DNA of 64,000 nucleotides, from the NCBI GenBank assembly GCA_021234155.1, contig JAJEKV010000001.1, positions 681,927-745,926 on the forward strand. The letters run 5' to 3'. Below are positions 13,501 through 25,039 of this stretch, piece by piece. The DNA is from Isoetes taiwanensis. Lineage: Eukaryota; Streptophyta; Lycopodiopsida; Isoetales; Isoetaceae. The notes under the pieces are model-generated. The model did no database searches. It was not told the origin of the DNA and was given only the letters and a program-made list of their open reading frames with translations. Each line of letters begins with the position of its first letter. The first letter of the stretch is position 1. The translations under genes and the position numbers were made by a program.

Positions 13501-14535
13501 CTTGCATTACAAAAAATCCATCTGGAATGCTTCAAGCGGCCATTCTTAAGATCCGATGGAAGGTGGAAATAAAAAGTGTGAATATCCACCCCTTAAAATT
13601 GCCTCTACCATGCAGGGATGGGTTCTGCATTGTTGAGAAAAGCACAAAAGTGATCAGGCAAAAAGATTGAGGAGAAACCACATTTGTCCAGACCCTTCAA
13701 GTTTTAGCATTCTAGCTCGGAGAAAAGGTGGATGGACATTTAAAAATCATCTGATATAAAAACAATAGGTAAGAAGGAAAAGATGCAATAGATAAAAGAG
13801 TAATAGGTTTGAAACAATGGTAGGTAATAAAGAATACGGTTTGCTACACGGTGTAAAAGCGGCTATTGACTATAGCGATCACGTTAGTCCAACAAATGCA
13901 ATTGAAGCCTCTGCTAAAAAGCAAAGATGAAGCCATTTAAAGAAGGCTGCGCCGAGGATTTACCAAGAAGAACATCCACCTTTTGAGTTGTTGAAGGAGA
14001 AAAATAGTGTTTGATATTCCATGTTTACACGAAATTCTCAAGCCCGACCAAACCGAAACTTTGGACCCGAGCCATTGCTCGGACCGATTTACCTATTGGA
14101 TTCTACCCTCGCTTCAGCAACCTCAGCCGAAATGGAAGACTTAACATTCGGTCGATGATGGAAGCCTCTGCCGAAATCCGGACTTACTTAACATCGGTCT
14201 TGGATTAACCCCAAATATTTGGCGGTCACCGGGGACTCTCTGCTTCTTGCTACACCCATGGAAATCTTGATCTTACTTGTTATATCGAATCACGAGAATC
14301 TAGCCCACTCAAAAACACGATAATAAGCGCCAGCGATCGCGAAATTTATCGAGAAGCTTTCAATCATAAAACCACCTTGCCTTGTAAAGATAAGCCATCC
14401 GGTAGATCCTAAGGAAATCATCGCCAAATCATCATAAAACCTCTCTTGTAAAACCTTAGACTTGCTATCCCTCCTCTTTGATGCCCTCTTGGGTTAAGAA
14501 GAAAAGAATGGGAGTGTCGGCCACGTCGAACTAAA

Positions 14536-14611
14536 TTTAAGATCAAATCTAGGCCGTCAAAATCTTAGGGTTTATACCACGACATACACTAAAACTTTAT
14601 AATAAAGGATT
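14536..14611. repeat. Dispersed repeat fragment, copy 1
   Basis: About 75 bp here match 20957-21029 in the same orientation. The shared core includes GACATACACTAAAACTTTA preceded by a GGCCGTC(A/G)A motif. It is probably the edge of a dispersed element such as an LTR or MITE end, with no element body recognised next to it. Confidence 0.65.
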
Positions 14612-14664
14612 TTAATTGTATTATTTATTATATTATATTTATTTATTTTATTATTTACAATGCT

Positions 14665-14925
14665 TACTTTTTGGATTCATCCCCTCTCCCCCTTTTCCCC
14701 TCCCTTGCTATCTTCTCTTTGCCCTCCCTCTTCAACTTTGCTCCTCCTTGTCATCCATTGCCATCTCCCTCCTTTGCCCCTCCTCCTTATCTCGTTTGCC
14801 CTTTGCCATCCCCTCACCCTTCGCCCCTCCCTCCCCTTTGTCCCTCCTTGCCATTCGGTTTGCCCTTTGCCACCCCTCCTCCCTGCCCCTTGCCCAGCCA
14901 CCCTCTATTTTCTTTTCACTCTTCT
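14665..14925. repeat. C/T-rich low-complexity tract
   Basis: About 260 bp consist almost only of pyrimidines on the + strand, with recurrent CCCTCC, TTGCCCT and CTCC words. All three + frames are open with Pro/Leu/Ser-rich translations, an artefact of the composition rather than a gene. Confidence 0.7.
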
Positions 14926-15115
14926 CATTGAATCAGTTGTAAATTTTATGAGAAAAACATGAACTAGTTGTTGTTCTTTAGCATTGAATTTGTATTAGTG
15001 TATGATGTGTAATTCTAATCAAGCATTCAATTCCAAATTTTTTTCTTTAGTATGAGTCCATTTTCAGTCTGAGTTCCAAATTTTGAGATTTGACCCACTT
15101 TAATTAAATGCGACT

Positions 15116-15455
15116 TCAATATGAATTATGGGGAATAGTCTCTTTGCCTTCTAGCATTTGAACCACTTTGTAGACATGAAGGGCCTTAGTTTAGGATCTC
15201 AATTGGTGCAAGAATGGAAACCTCAAGCATCCTCCTTTCTTCATTAACATCAAAGGAACCCTTTAATTTCTTATCTACACCCATTGTAGTCCCATATTTC
15301 CGCATCTCCTTATGGCGAGCTTATCACGAGAAAAGAATTTCTAGTAGTACTACTCCAAAACTATAAACATCACTTTTGATGTCAATTTCATCACCTTCAC
15401 GGTTCGGTGACAAGTAACCTGGAGTTCCACGTATTGTGGTAACTATCATTCATTT
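15116..15455 (-). pseudogene. Receptor-like kinase C-terminal fragment
   Basis: The minus strand encodes the activation-loop end and subdomain IX of a plant receptor-like protein kinase: RGTPGYLSP followed by [15 protein letters not shown]. In intact kinases the first motif continues to a conserved Glu (APE/SPE); here it is Asn. After two stops and frame changes the typical RLK tail KVVQMLEGKETIP appears, ending at TGA 15118-15116. The kinase would phosphorylate Ser/Thr on cytoplasmic substrates, but the ATP-binding lobe and catalytic loop are not visible upstream, so this is a decayed fragment. Family assignment is firm; subfamily is not. Confidence 0.75.
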
Positions 15456-15891
15456 AAATTGAATTTATATAGGGATTTTGGACCATTTTCGCTTTTCTAA
15501 ACTTTTCTCGGGTTAGTAAATTTGCATCAAGAATGTGACTTTTTTTTATAACTGCTGACAACATGAATGCATTAAAATTGAAAATATTTTACATAATATG
15601 TATGTCGAGTGACATAATGCCAATTACTTCTATAAATAGCAGCCTAGAATATCATAGCTTTCTTCCTCACTTCCACAGTATTGTAACCCTAACGGTCTTG
15701 TTTGAGATGACCTTTGGGGTCCATGAAAACAAAATAGTATCTAACTCAACCTAATCATCCCCTTCAATGGGGTTTCTCTTCTATCTCTTTGTCCAACAGT
15801 CTCTATACCTTTCTTCCTCATCCTTTGCATTTTAAGCGGGTGCCTTTGGACACCACCACTCCACCACGAACTTTGTTCACATTGGAGTCAC

Positions 15892-16439
15892 CTACTTCTT
15901 TGCAAACATGCGAGATGGTGTAACCCATCCACCTGGGGGTATATCTCTTTGCGCTCTGGTACTATAAGTGCAAATTGATGGCAAAAGCAAGTCATCTTTG
16001 GGATCATAATCCTCCCACCCGAGATATTTAGGCCTTCCTTTCCTAGGACCAACATAGTATTTTTCATCAGCTGGAGGAGCCATCGACTTGCGAATACTAC
16101 TAACCACATCATCAACTTCCTCAGGTGTTATCAAATCTCTCCACCTAGTCTTAGGTAGCCATCCATCTTTCAGTTCATCAAAGGATGTGTCTACTTGTCC
16201 CAATCCATGCATGTGTCCAATAATGTCAATGCAAGGTTGGTATCATGAGGTTATTTTCCAATACTTGATGTATTCAGAAATGCCGTCAATGTGCTTTGCA
16301 ATGAATCCACCTCTACAAAAGGCTTAAGAGCTTTTGGTTGACCCCTTGGAATCGTAGGTTTACCATTTTCATCTTCGTACCATATAGGTACTTTCTCATC
16401 TGGCCTACATTTATCCAGGGATAGGTTCTGTACGTACAA
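15892..16439 (-). pseudogene. Decayed ORF of unknown family
   Basis: Two minus-strand frames join across one frameshift near 16310 and one TGA near 16240. The upstream part includes KVPIWYEDENGKPTIPRGQP. The downstream part includes FIAKHIDGISEYIKYWKITS, IIGHMHGLGQVDTSFDELK and WRDLITPEEVDDVVSSIRK, ending at the stop below 15900. The continuity of plausible protein across the breaks argues for a real former coding sequence of at least 180 residues. I do not recognise the family; a transposon-encoded protein or a host fragment are both possible. Confidence 0.5.
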
Positions 16440-16545
16440 AATTCAAATTCCTGACGTATAAAGTAAAAAAATACGTATTTTTAATAAAATCGTATTTAGC
16501 GATATTAAACATCGCCAATTGGAAAAAAAAATTAGCGTACTTGCA

Positions 16546-16984
16546 GGATTGGGTGGGGCTCTGTTTTCAGGTGAGATTGAATAGCCAACAATTCTTTGCT
16601 TCATGTATATCACAGTGCTTGGCGCTCTCGTCTGGCGACAAGCCTTACATCTGTCGTGGCTTGGTTGGTGTGGTTGATTTAGGCGGCGGTTGTGGATCTT
16701 CGAGTTGACTGACCTGACCTCTACGATTCCTCGACTTCGGTACAAGCTATTTCAAAGCTTTTTGGTGTCCGGGATTAGTAGGCGGAAGTTTTCCATTTGG
16801 CGGGACTTCTTGGGTGTGGTAGATGGTGATGGTCGGTTTATGCAATGATAGAGTTGCAGTTGTTTGTGGAGTGTCGAGGTATCAGCATCTCTTTGGGGCA
16901 GTTCTCCTTCCTCCTCACTTGCTTTGTAACATTACCATTCTTTTAATATATTCTTGCGACCACGGTTCTTCAAAAAAAAAAAAA
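16546..16984 (+). mobile_element. Probable LINE 3' end with poly(A)
   Basis: A more GC-rich segment of about 430 bp interrupts AT-rich sequence and ends with an AATATATTCTTGCG-type 3' UTR followed by 14 A residues (about 16971-16984). This layout is usual for 5'-truncated plant L1-type insertions. An AGCGTAC motif occurs on both sides (about 16534-16540 and just after the tail) and might be a target-site duplication, but a few extra bases separate it from the A-tract. No ORF2 coding is visible. Confidence 0.4.
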
Positions 16985-17336
16985 ACAACGTGAAAGCGTA
17001 CCAAAAAATTTTTTCGTCTGTAGAAAGCAATCGTCGTACGAGCGCCAAAAAAAATAAAAATAAACTAGTAATAGTGCCCGGCGTTCTTTGGGCATAAGTT
17101 CTGAAACCTAAACACGTTTTGGTCGCAATGAGAAATCGTCTTGATAATAATCCAACCGTAATAAATTTTTTTTTCAAGGTTTAACAATGTTTTGAAAGGA
17201 ACCTAGCTCCTTGATGTTAGATAATGTTGCATCGGTATCTACGAGAGCTTTGAGTAGAACAATCTTGTGCTTGTTCATAACAATTTTGAGATCTGCTATT
17301 TTTTTTCATGGGTTACATTGGTTGATGTTCTTAGCT

Positions 17337-17560
17337 GCTACTATGTTCTCAAATTCCATTGGCATTTACAACAAAAAGGAAAAGATTTGTGTGTTTTTGT
17401 GACTTCTTTTCTTGTTGCACATAGTGTCTACACTTGGGTTGTCAAATGCTACTATGTTCCCCAGATTCCATTAGCATTTACAGCAAAAAGGAAAAGACGT
17501 GTGTGTTTTTGTGACTTTTTTTTCTGTTGCACATGGTGTTTACATTTGGGGTGTCAAATA
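17337..17560. repeat. Tandem duplication, period 111 bp
   Basis: Two copies start GCTACTATGTT at 17337 and 17448. Each contains CATT(G/A)GCATTTACA, AAAAAGGAAAAGA and TGTGTGTTTTTGTGACTT, then TTGCACAT(A/G)GTGT. They differ by scattered substitutions. Confidence 0.8.
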
Positions 17561-17578
17561 CACGATGCAAGTAAGTGT

Positions 17579-17702
17579 CAAATATGCAATGCACTAAGTG
17601 TTTAGTATCTCTAGCACTAATATTGTGAAGGTAACATTGCCAAATATGCAATGCACTAAGTGTTTTGTATCTCTAGCACTAACATTGTAAAAGTAACATT
17701 GC
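17579..17702. repeat. Tandem duplication, period 62 bp
   Basis: CAAATATGCAATGCACTAAG occurs at 17579 and 17641, each followed by TGTTT(A/T)GTATCTCTAGCACT and a GTAACATTGCC end. A further short duplication of GTGATGTAGTGC follows at about 17730-17770. Confidence 0.8.
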
Positions 17703-17772
17703 CAATTTATAAGTTGTCTGTGTTATTGTGAGTGATGTAGTGCTGTGTTATTGTGAGAGTGATGTAGTGCAC

Positions 17773-19536
17773 GATTCCTTGTGCATGGTTTTCCCAACTG
17801 TCGTAAGTTCCTATTAACATTGTGTACCTTTCAAAGTTTAACATATATTGCGGATGATCGTGATTTGGCGTTGTGATTGCAACATTCCACACAAAATAAG
17901 GGCAGCATATTTGTTGCCCATTAAACCAAGTGCTCTCCTTACTCCCAGTAAAACCATCTTAAATTTGGACTTGGCAAGTCACTCAAAACGAGGCACATGG
18001 TATAATTCTTAAAAGGGGCCCGGATGGCGGAATGAGATAAATTATGCATGAGATTTATAGCTGGTAATCATATGCCCAATAGATCTAGAATTGCAACTAC
18101 TTAGCTGCGATAAAGGCTAGAGGCTACTTGCTAGAACAGACGCAAATTTCCAAAATAGTCAAAGGAGGCATTGCAGAAGGAGGCGTTGCAGAAGCTTTGG
18201 TCCTAAAATCTATAATTGATGGGAGCTGCCAAGAAGAAGAGTTTGGTCCTGATGTTGTCCCTCTACAAAACCTCACCCTATGATTTAAGTTCCCAAGCCT
18301 GTATTATGTCTCTGTATTATGATTTAAGTTCCCAAGCACATTACGTATCATTCTTTGTTAGTTCCATTTGGCCCTCCATACTATTTGGCTTGGAACTGTT
18401 TGCATCATAGAATCAAAAGGCTGCGGATAGTAATATACAATAATGTTAGCCTTGTATTCCCCACATAATGTGGTTATCAATTGGTCTAGAAAATAAATTA
18501 CCTCCTTTTTATCGATTTCTTTTGTGAAAAGTTTTTCGGCATGTAGTTATCTGAATGTTATACAAAGGAAGAGGATCGATTAACTTTTTACCTAAAATCA
18601 CCAACCATAAGAGGTAAACAATTTTACCTTGGAAATGTTGCCTTATATTCTTCTTTCCCCGATCCAATCTTTGCGAGCACTGCAAAATTTAAGCACAAAC
18701 TAAACTTTGTAATCTTTAAAAAAGTATTGCATAGAACGCGTCACGAAAGGAAAGCATACAACATTAACAACACGTAGTCCATCAAGCAGTTTCTATTGTA
18801 CATGATAATGATCGGGGGCACATCGTGACTTTGCTCAAATATTTGGTAAGCCAATCGTTTGTTGATGGCATAAACATAAGCGTAAATGTCTATCAAATCC
18901 TAAATTCTGGGACGGTTGTGTCACATCATTTAGAAATATTAGATTTACCAACATTTCATTTACCTTTGGATGGATTTAGTTTTTGAAATGCATTGATTGA
19001 TAGTCATGAGCTTTATGATCCAATAGTGATAGCGTAGAAAAATATCAAGGCTCGAGAATAATGTGGATGGTTTTGCGCCTATAATAAGCTTATTTTTCAT
19101 CACAATTCATTGACATAAATTGATTTTCATGACATAAAATGATGGGCTTACCAAGCGGGGAGGATTCAGGCACATCGATTTGTAGATGCCATAGTAGAAG
19201 TTTTGCTAGATCTATAGATGCCACGATGCATGGCTGGGGCACGAGCTACCATCACCAAGCAGGAGGAGTTCCGCGGTGATCGAAGATGCCATAGTCGCCA
19301 AAGCCCTTTATTTGTTTCATTTTTTAAACCAATCTGCATCAGACCACCCTCACGTACAAGCATTTTTTGCATCCTAAAAAGCGCGGCAGAGTTCTATCTA
19401 AGCGGGCAAGGTGAAATCCCAAAAGATGCCCCCCTAAAACTTACATTCCCTTGATACCATGTAGAAATCATGACCTCCGAACTGTTGCCTTAGATATAAT
19501 TGCTTGGCGTGTAGCAAGAAGAGCATCCTGTTTTGG
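17773..19536. other. AT-rich spacer without a supported gene
   Basis: Only short unsupported frames are present. A 20-bp string (TATGATTTAAGTTCCCAAGC) is repeated at 18280 and 18318. Nothing else is recognised. Confidence 0.45.
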
Positions 19537-20095
19537 GAGAAGTTGTGCCTTTGATTTCATCTTGCCTTTATTGCCCTTAATTCAGTCTACAACTTCTCAA
19601 TCAAGGTAGTTGCAATTATAATATTCTGCGGCCCGATAGCAGGTGGCTTTCTCTTCTTTTACCATGCAGTTGATTGATCTTCTTTCAAAGGAATCCTCAA
19701 GACTGGCCCCATCGAGGATGTTTCAAATTCTAGCTACTTAGGACTGTTCAATGAAGTAAGCTTAATAGTCTATTGTTGAAGCTGCTTAAAAACCTCATTT
19801 TTCTCAACTGCTGGAGAGAAGTTGTGCCTTTGATTTCATCTTGCCTTTATTGCCCGCAATTAGGTCTACAACTTCTCAATCAAATGGTTGCAATTATAAT
19901 ATTCTGCAGCCGATATTGATAGCTTTCTCTTACGCACCATGCGGTGATTGATCTTCTTTCAAGGAATCCTCGAGGTGGCCCATCGAGATGTTTCAAATTC
20001 TAGCTACTTAAATTTGTTCCAATGAAGTAAGCTTAATAGTCTATTATTTGAAGCTGCTTAAAAACCTCATTTTTCTCAACATTTAGGCGGTCTCT
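19537..20095. repeat. Tandem duplication, period about 279 bp
   Basis: Two head-to-tail copies begin GAGAAGTTGTGCC at 19537 and 19816. Both run through TGATTTCATCTTGCCTTTAT, TACAACTTCTCAATCAA, ATTATAATATTCTGC and GTTTCAAATTCTAGCTACTT to AAAACCTCATTTTTCTCAAC. Most differences are one- to three-base indels. Confidence 0.85.
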
Positions 20096-20157
20096 CTAGA
20101 GAGTGTCAATGTGCATGTCGATCATTAAGGCATGCTAGGCTTCTACAATGAGGCGCA

Positions 20158-20770
20158 ACATCTTTCCCTATCTTAGCAGTTGAGGAAGCAATTGTTTTAG
20201 CAATCTATTTGACCAAATTCCGAGGACATAAGTGTAGGCGGAAAGGAAGCAATTTCTTGCGACGGTTTATACACATTGACATTGTAAAAGATTTAAGAGC
20301 AAGCGAACCTCTTTCATTTGATGCGGTGTCTTTGTCATGCCTTCTTGAGGGATCTAGAAGCCCAATGCTCACATGGCGATAAACCTAGCATATATTGATG
20401 GTGCCCAAAACCATGTTGCCTTGTAGTCACCTCCAACCTATTGCCCACAAAAATGGTTCCACCACATCTTTCCCTATCTTAGCGGTTGAGGAAGCAATTG
20501 TTTAAGCAATCTGCTGACCAAATTCAGAGGCATAAGTCACGAGGCGGAAAAAGGAAGCAATTCTTGACCGCAGTTTACACACAATGACATTGTAAAAAGA
20601 TTTAAGAACAAGCGAACCTCTTTCATTTGGCCTTGTGTCTGTCATGCCTTCTTAGGGATCTAGAAGCCCAATGCTGCGTGGCGATAAACCTAGCATATAT
20701 TGATGGTGCCCAAAACCATCGCCTTGTAGTCATCTCAGGCCTATTGCCTCACAAAATGGTTTTCCACCAT
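20158..20770. repeat. Tandem duplication, period about 305 bp
   Basis: Two head-to-tail copies begin ACATCTTTCCCTATCTTAGC at 20158 and 20463. Both contain TTGAGGAAGCAATTGTTT, GCGAACCTCTTTCATTTG, TCATGCCTTCTT and AACCTAGCATATATTGATGG. This pair directly follows a different tandem pair, so two unrelated units were each duplicated side by side. Divergence is again mainly small indels. Confidence 0.85.
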
Positions 20771-20956
20771 CGTATAAATCGACCGATTTGCTTCCGATTT
20801 GCCGGAAATGAGTATGCTTGGCTATGGCGATGAAGCAGAGCAGCTAAAAGTGGACTAAATTTTTCCTATTCTTAATGGTGTTCTGGCGTTGGATCTGCAT
20901 TCCTAGATCCTAAACCCATTCAATCTAGGGCTGGATCCAAATCTAGAAAGATTTTA

Positions 20957-21029
20957 AGTGAAATCTGGGCCGTCGAATATTTTAGGTTTTATACACGACA
21001 TACACTAAAACTTTATAATAAAAGGATTA
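20957..21029. repeat. Dispersed repeat fragment, copy 2
   Basis: Matches 14536-14611 in the same orientation over about 75 bp, including GACATACACTAAAACTTTA. It lies just after the 305-bp tandem pair. Confidence 0.65.
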
Positions 21030-21778
21030 AAAACGTCATAAAACCTTAGATCTGCGTCTTGGCGAATTTTTACATGCTCGCATCGACGAAAATACTTCGG
21101 CGTCGCGACGGTCTGAGGAGGTTGATTTTTTTGGGATTTTTTGAGTGCGGTTTTCTTTGTTTTGGCGTATAAGCTTTCCGCGTTGTTTCAGCGTGCGCCA
21201 AAATCTTCGCGATCTGCCGAATTTTTTGCCGGATTTTTCGCGTTTTATCTGACGAATATGTCTTATATCATACAATTCATACGTATTAAAATATAAAGCG
21301 TACATCGTATTGAACCTATCCCTGCATTTATCATCGAGAAGGTCTCATCTTCCATTGCATTATTGGCTTATTTCCATGACCCGGAAAGTGTCTTTGAAGA
21401 GGTCTAGATTGAACTTCCATATCAAGAGCATAACCTCCAATAACAATCTTACACCTTAATATGGCTGCCGGGAAATCTGCGCAGTGATCTCGGTTAGAAA
21501 ACATAAAGGAATGAAAGAAAATCAAACAAATATTTCATTTACCTCTTCTACAAACTCTTATAGACCGCCACTCCTTCCAGAATGCGAGAAAAGACTGCCC
21601 CTTCTACCTTAAACTGCTCTTCTACCGTGATAACCCACTTTGCTCCTCAGAAGCTTCTAGCGAGCACCTCCGGAACCAGTTGCGGCTATTAGGTCGTGAG
21701 GCAATGAGAGAGGGAAAACAATCTTTAGGGTTAGGTCTAGACCCTTAAAAAAAATAAAAATTTGTTGGCCTTATTTTT

Positions 21779-22937
21779 TTAACGTACGAGACGTACTGTA
21801 CACAAGCAAAGGTACAGTACGCCCAGAATGGTTACGTACGCGTACGAAAACAACCCTGGTCTATAGTGACATACTTGAAGTGCTTGCTCCATAGTCTCTT
21901 GCAGGTTGGGTTGAGATATTGCAGGTACCTGTAGTTCTCGAAGCAAAGCATTCACTTCCTCCAATATGATCTTAGGGTACAATGGGATGGCAATCTCTTC
22001 TCGACAACTATTTTTCTGTTGATCTTTCCTACTTTTATGTGGCATATTCTCAGCATTGATTTCAACATATTTTTCAAAAAAACTCCCCTAGCAGCCAGGG
22101 ATCCTAGAAGTTGGCCTCAACATGCCATTATTTCCATGTAATGCAATTTTGCTCCCCTTTGCATGACTTGCTTGCCAATTTTGCCAAGATGAAATTGGAA
22201 TGCCATGAATATGTATCCATGCAACTTTACATATCCATGCCCCTAGTAGTAGGTATTTTTTTTTCTTTGGATTTTTTTCATCTTGAAGTGCAAGCTCATG
22301 AATGGAGTACATGTAAGTCCTCCTCTCATCACACGTATACTCTTGGAAGGTGGCTCTTGCTTCCACCAATTCATCAATTTCAAACTTCTGAACACAATTA
22401 TCCCAACAACATTCTATTCCCCTTACCTTAGTCAGAGCTTCACATGAACAATCACTACTTGACTTGGACCTTTTGCTAGGATAATGTTTCACCACTGAGT
22501 GTGCCCTCTTCTCTGAAAATATGGTCCTGGCAGCTATTGGAGGTGCATTAAGAAAATTAGTGTCATCCACAACCTCTGGCTCTAGTAAAAAGAATTCTCC
22601 TATAAACTCAATGCAGGCTATAGAGGCATGATGCATGGAACCTCCAATTGTTTAATACAAGCAGTGCAATCCGGGTGATTTTACCCTTTTTCCTTCCATT
22701 TTTCTTCTAAAATTTTTCTTCTAAAATTGTTATGGCCACACCCACTTTATCCTCTCCTAACCTTTCATCATTGACAGCTTGGATAGGATCAGCTAGTATG
22801 ATAGTTCCTTCACCTACTAGCTCCTTATTGCATTGCTGCTTCACTTTCACCTTCTTATTCTTCCAATCCAACCCTCTTTGTAGAGGATAATTTGTTAGTA
22901 GTCTCGGCCTCAACACCCTTTGGGTGGTCCACACCAT
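21779..22937 (-). pseudogene. Decayed transposase-like ORF, N-terminal part
   Basis: An N-terminal frame starts at 22937 (MVWTTQRVLRPRLLTNYPL). A frame change leads to a longer frame from about 22636 to 21779, interrupted by one TAG near 22090 but otherwise continuous. That frame contains a Cys pair (IECCWDNCVQKF), a Glu/Arg-rich helix, then KYLLLGAWICKVAWIHIHGI, then HGNNGMLRP and later FFEKYVEINAENMPHKS. This C-x3-C, (K)YLL-G-x-ICK-A and HGN order resembles, as I remember it, the N-terminal half of a DDE-type transposase-like family common in animals and non-seed plants. The downstream catalytic part is missing. Family assignment is inference; coding origin is well supported. Confidence 0.5.
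21792..21821. other. GTAC-rich perfect hairpin
   Basis: CGTACTGTAC (21792-21801) and GTACAGTACG (21812-21821) form a perfect 10-bp stem with a 10-nt loop. Further TACG/CGTA words lie on both sides. It falls at the distal end of the decayed transposase-like ORF and could be an element end, a terminator-like structure or chance. Confidence 0.5.
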
Positions 22938-22944
22938 TGACCTA

Positions 22945-23490
22945 CAAGAACAATGTTAACAATGGGGTAACAATGTGATAAGAACATGTGGTAACAATGT
23001 TGATACATGTTGGGGGAATAGGTATTACATTTTACCCTTTTAGGATCCACGTTTCACCTATATAAGTTAAATGTCTTAATATTAGTTCGAAGAAGAACAA
23101 AGTAATTATGAGAATAGATTAAAAGGAACTTCAAAAATACAAAAAAAAACATTAAATGGGCAAATATCGTTGTAAGTGCAGCCAAAAATAGGTTGTAAGT
23201 ATAAGCTTAGGTGTAGATAATTATGCAAAATTAATGATAACATAAGGTGTATGGTAGTAGTACTAAAGAGGTAAAGTATAGGTAAATAATTCTAGATAGG
23301 CCAAAGTTGGTTGTAAGTATAGCTGAGGTCTAGGTAATTATACAAAATTGATGACAAAATAGGTTTTAAAGTATAGGTGACATGTGAGTAATTCTATAGA
23401 GAATTAATGATAACCTAGGGCGTAATTAATTCAATAGAAGTAATGATAGCTAATTAGGTATGATGTGATGGAATCATAATTACAACCGCG
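22945..23490. other. AT-rich spacer with short internal repeats
   Basis: No coding. Two related stretches, around 23185-23240 and 23285-23345, share GGTTGTAAGTATA and AGGT(G/C)TAG(A/G)TAATTAT words, suggesting an old internal duplication. Confidence 0.4.
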
Positions 23491-23503
23491 CCTATCACGA
23501 ACC

Positions 23504-24083
23504 TTGCATGCAACTACTATATCTTGCATGAAACCCTTCATTCCTTCAACCGCCCATCCTTTCTTCCTTCTAGAGCCATTTTCTTCCTTCCTTCTAGTGC
23601 CATTTTCTTCCTTCCTTCCTTACCATGGTGAGCCATGCTTGCCTGCCCATCCTTGCTCCATCCCATCGGACTCGCCTCGGGAGGCGAAGAAGGAGAAAAA
23701 AAATGATCAAAAATCCATTCCCCCCCCTTGGTGCAGCTGCAGGCTGCCTTCCACCATAGATCGGATGAATCACGAGGACTTGTTTATTCAGGGCAAGCTT
23801 AGGAAAGGAGTATCTCGATTACCAGCTCTAGCAGCCACAGTCCCCCATACATCAAAGTGATTCAGATGAAGAGCTGGAGAAGGAGGTTGAAAAAGCGAAG
23901 AAATGGAGGAAGCAAATGAGGAGTGGCAAGAACAATTGGAGGAAGAGAAAAGCGATTATAATGGGCGCCCTCTACTCCTCAGATGATGAAATTATTCGAG
24001 AAGCCATCCTTGAAGAGATGGCGGATGAAAGCTCGGAGGAAGAAGAGGAGGAGGAAGAAGAGGAAAAGGAGGTAGAGGGCTGA
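23504..24083 (+). pseudogene. Frameshifted ORF with acidic tail
   Basis: An open frame from 23504 (Ser/Pro-rich, then EDLFIQGKLRKGVSRLPALA) ends at a stop near 23860. A second frame, open from 23832 to the TGA at 24081-24083, reads SDSDEELEKEVEKAKKWRKQ, then ALYSSDDEIIREAILEEMAD, then a run of about ten Glu. The overlap and matching composition suggest one gene with a one-base shift near 23830-23860. The Lys/Arg-rich helix plus acidic tail is nuclear-protein-like. It vaguely recalls N-terminal parts of plant Harbinger-type ORFs, but I cannot assign it. Confidence 0.35.
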
Positions 24084-24672
24084 TTTTTTTTTTTTTTTAG
24101 TTTTTTAGTTTTTGTTAGAAAAAGTGGTGGGCATCTCCAAAAATGTCCTCAAATGATGATTATGAATGGGCTAGGCATCTCCTTAAACTGCCTAGAACTT
24201 TTGCAATTTTGTAACAGAGCTGGCCAACTCTAATAAAAAGGCCTTATATATAAATTATTTCAATGGCAATACAAAGTTCTTGGCTGTAATATGTTTCTTT
24301 AGTTTCTACTCTAACTTTAAAAGCGATCTTGTAATTTCTTGAGGAAAATTTTTTTGAATCTTTGGCTCTTTCATTCTTAATTTTGAGAGAGCTCAAGCTG
24401 AAATCATGCCGGTGAAATATGTTTGTGTGCAAAATGTTTAAATTGTATTGTAGTCAATACCGCTTTGGCGAAATGAATTACGCATCTGATAACTAGCTTT
24501 CTTATCTTAATATTTCCTCTTACAACAAAGACTTTTGCTAATTTTATTAATGCATTAAATCGGTTTACACTTCAAAAGACTTACGCTAATGCCGTGGTGC
24601 ATTTAAATTACAAATGAATGGAGTTAATGGCGTGGCAAAATCACTAATTTGTTTTTTCTCTCTAACTTACAG

Positions 24673-24960
24673 ATTTATGAATTCGTGCCTGGCGCATATT
24701 CAATTGAACATACATCTGGCGCATATTCAATTGAAGTTCCTCCTGTGGCAGAAGGACATTTCTTGCCAGGGCCTATGCCAATCTTATAGTTTCATGACGG
24801 TCTTGATATTTACTGCCATATTAATCGTTCTTGATGAGATGTGGTCGGGGGTGGCTACAAGCATAGGCTTATTCAATGAGTTGTGTCGTGCTCTGGAGGG
24901 GCTTGAAATGGAGAATGCTCAGCTGAGAACGAGAGTTGCAGACCTCGAAGTCATTTTGGG
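24673..24960 (+). pseudogene. Possible exon fragments with a coiled coil
   Basis: After an acceptor-like TTACAG at 24667-24672 a frame of 38 codons runs to TAG 24787-24789 and contains a direct peptide repeat (GAYSIE twice, separated by HTS). In another frame, about 24860-24958 encodes ELCRALEGLEMENAQLRTRV followed by ADLEVILG, a convincing heptad pattern, and ends at a GGGTAATA donor-like site. These may be two exons of a gene that is otherwise unrecognisable. The product is unknown. Confidence 0.28.
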
Positions 24961-25039
24961 TAATATCATAATAAACCATCACCATTTTGTTGCATTCTTG
25001 TGTGCCGACCTCTCTTGTTTGTTACACATTTGAGACTAT

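Noticed and set aside
14616-14942. Three overlapping + frames of 86-108 codons, Pro/Leu/Ser-rich
   Set aside because: All arise from a C/T-only low-complexity tract open in every frame.
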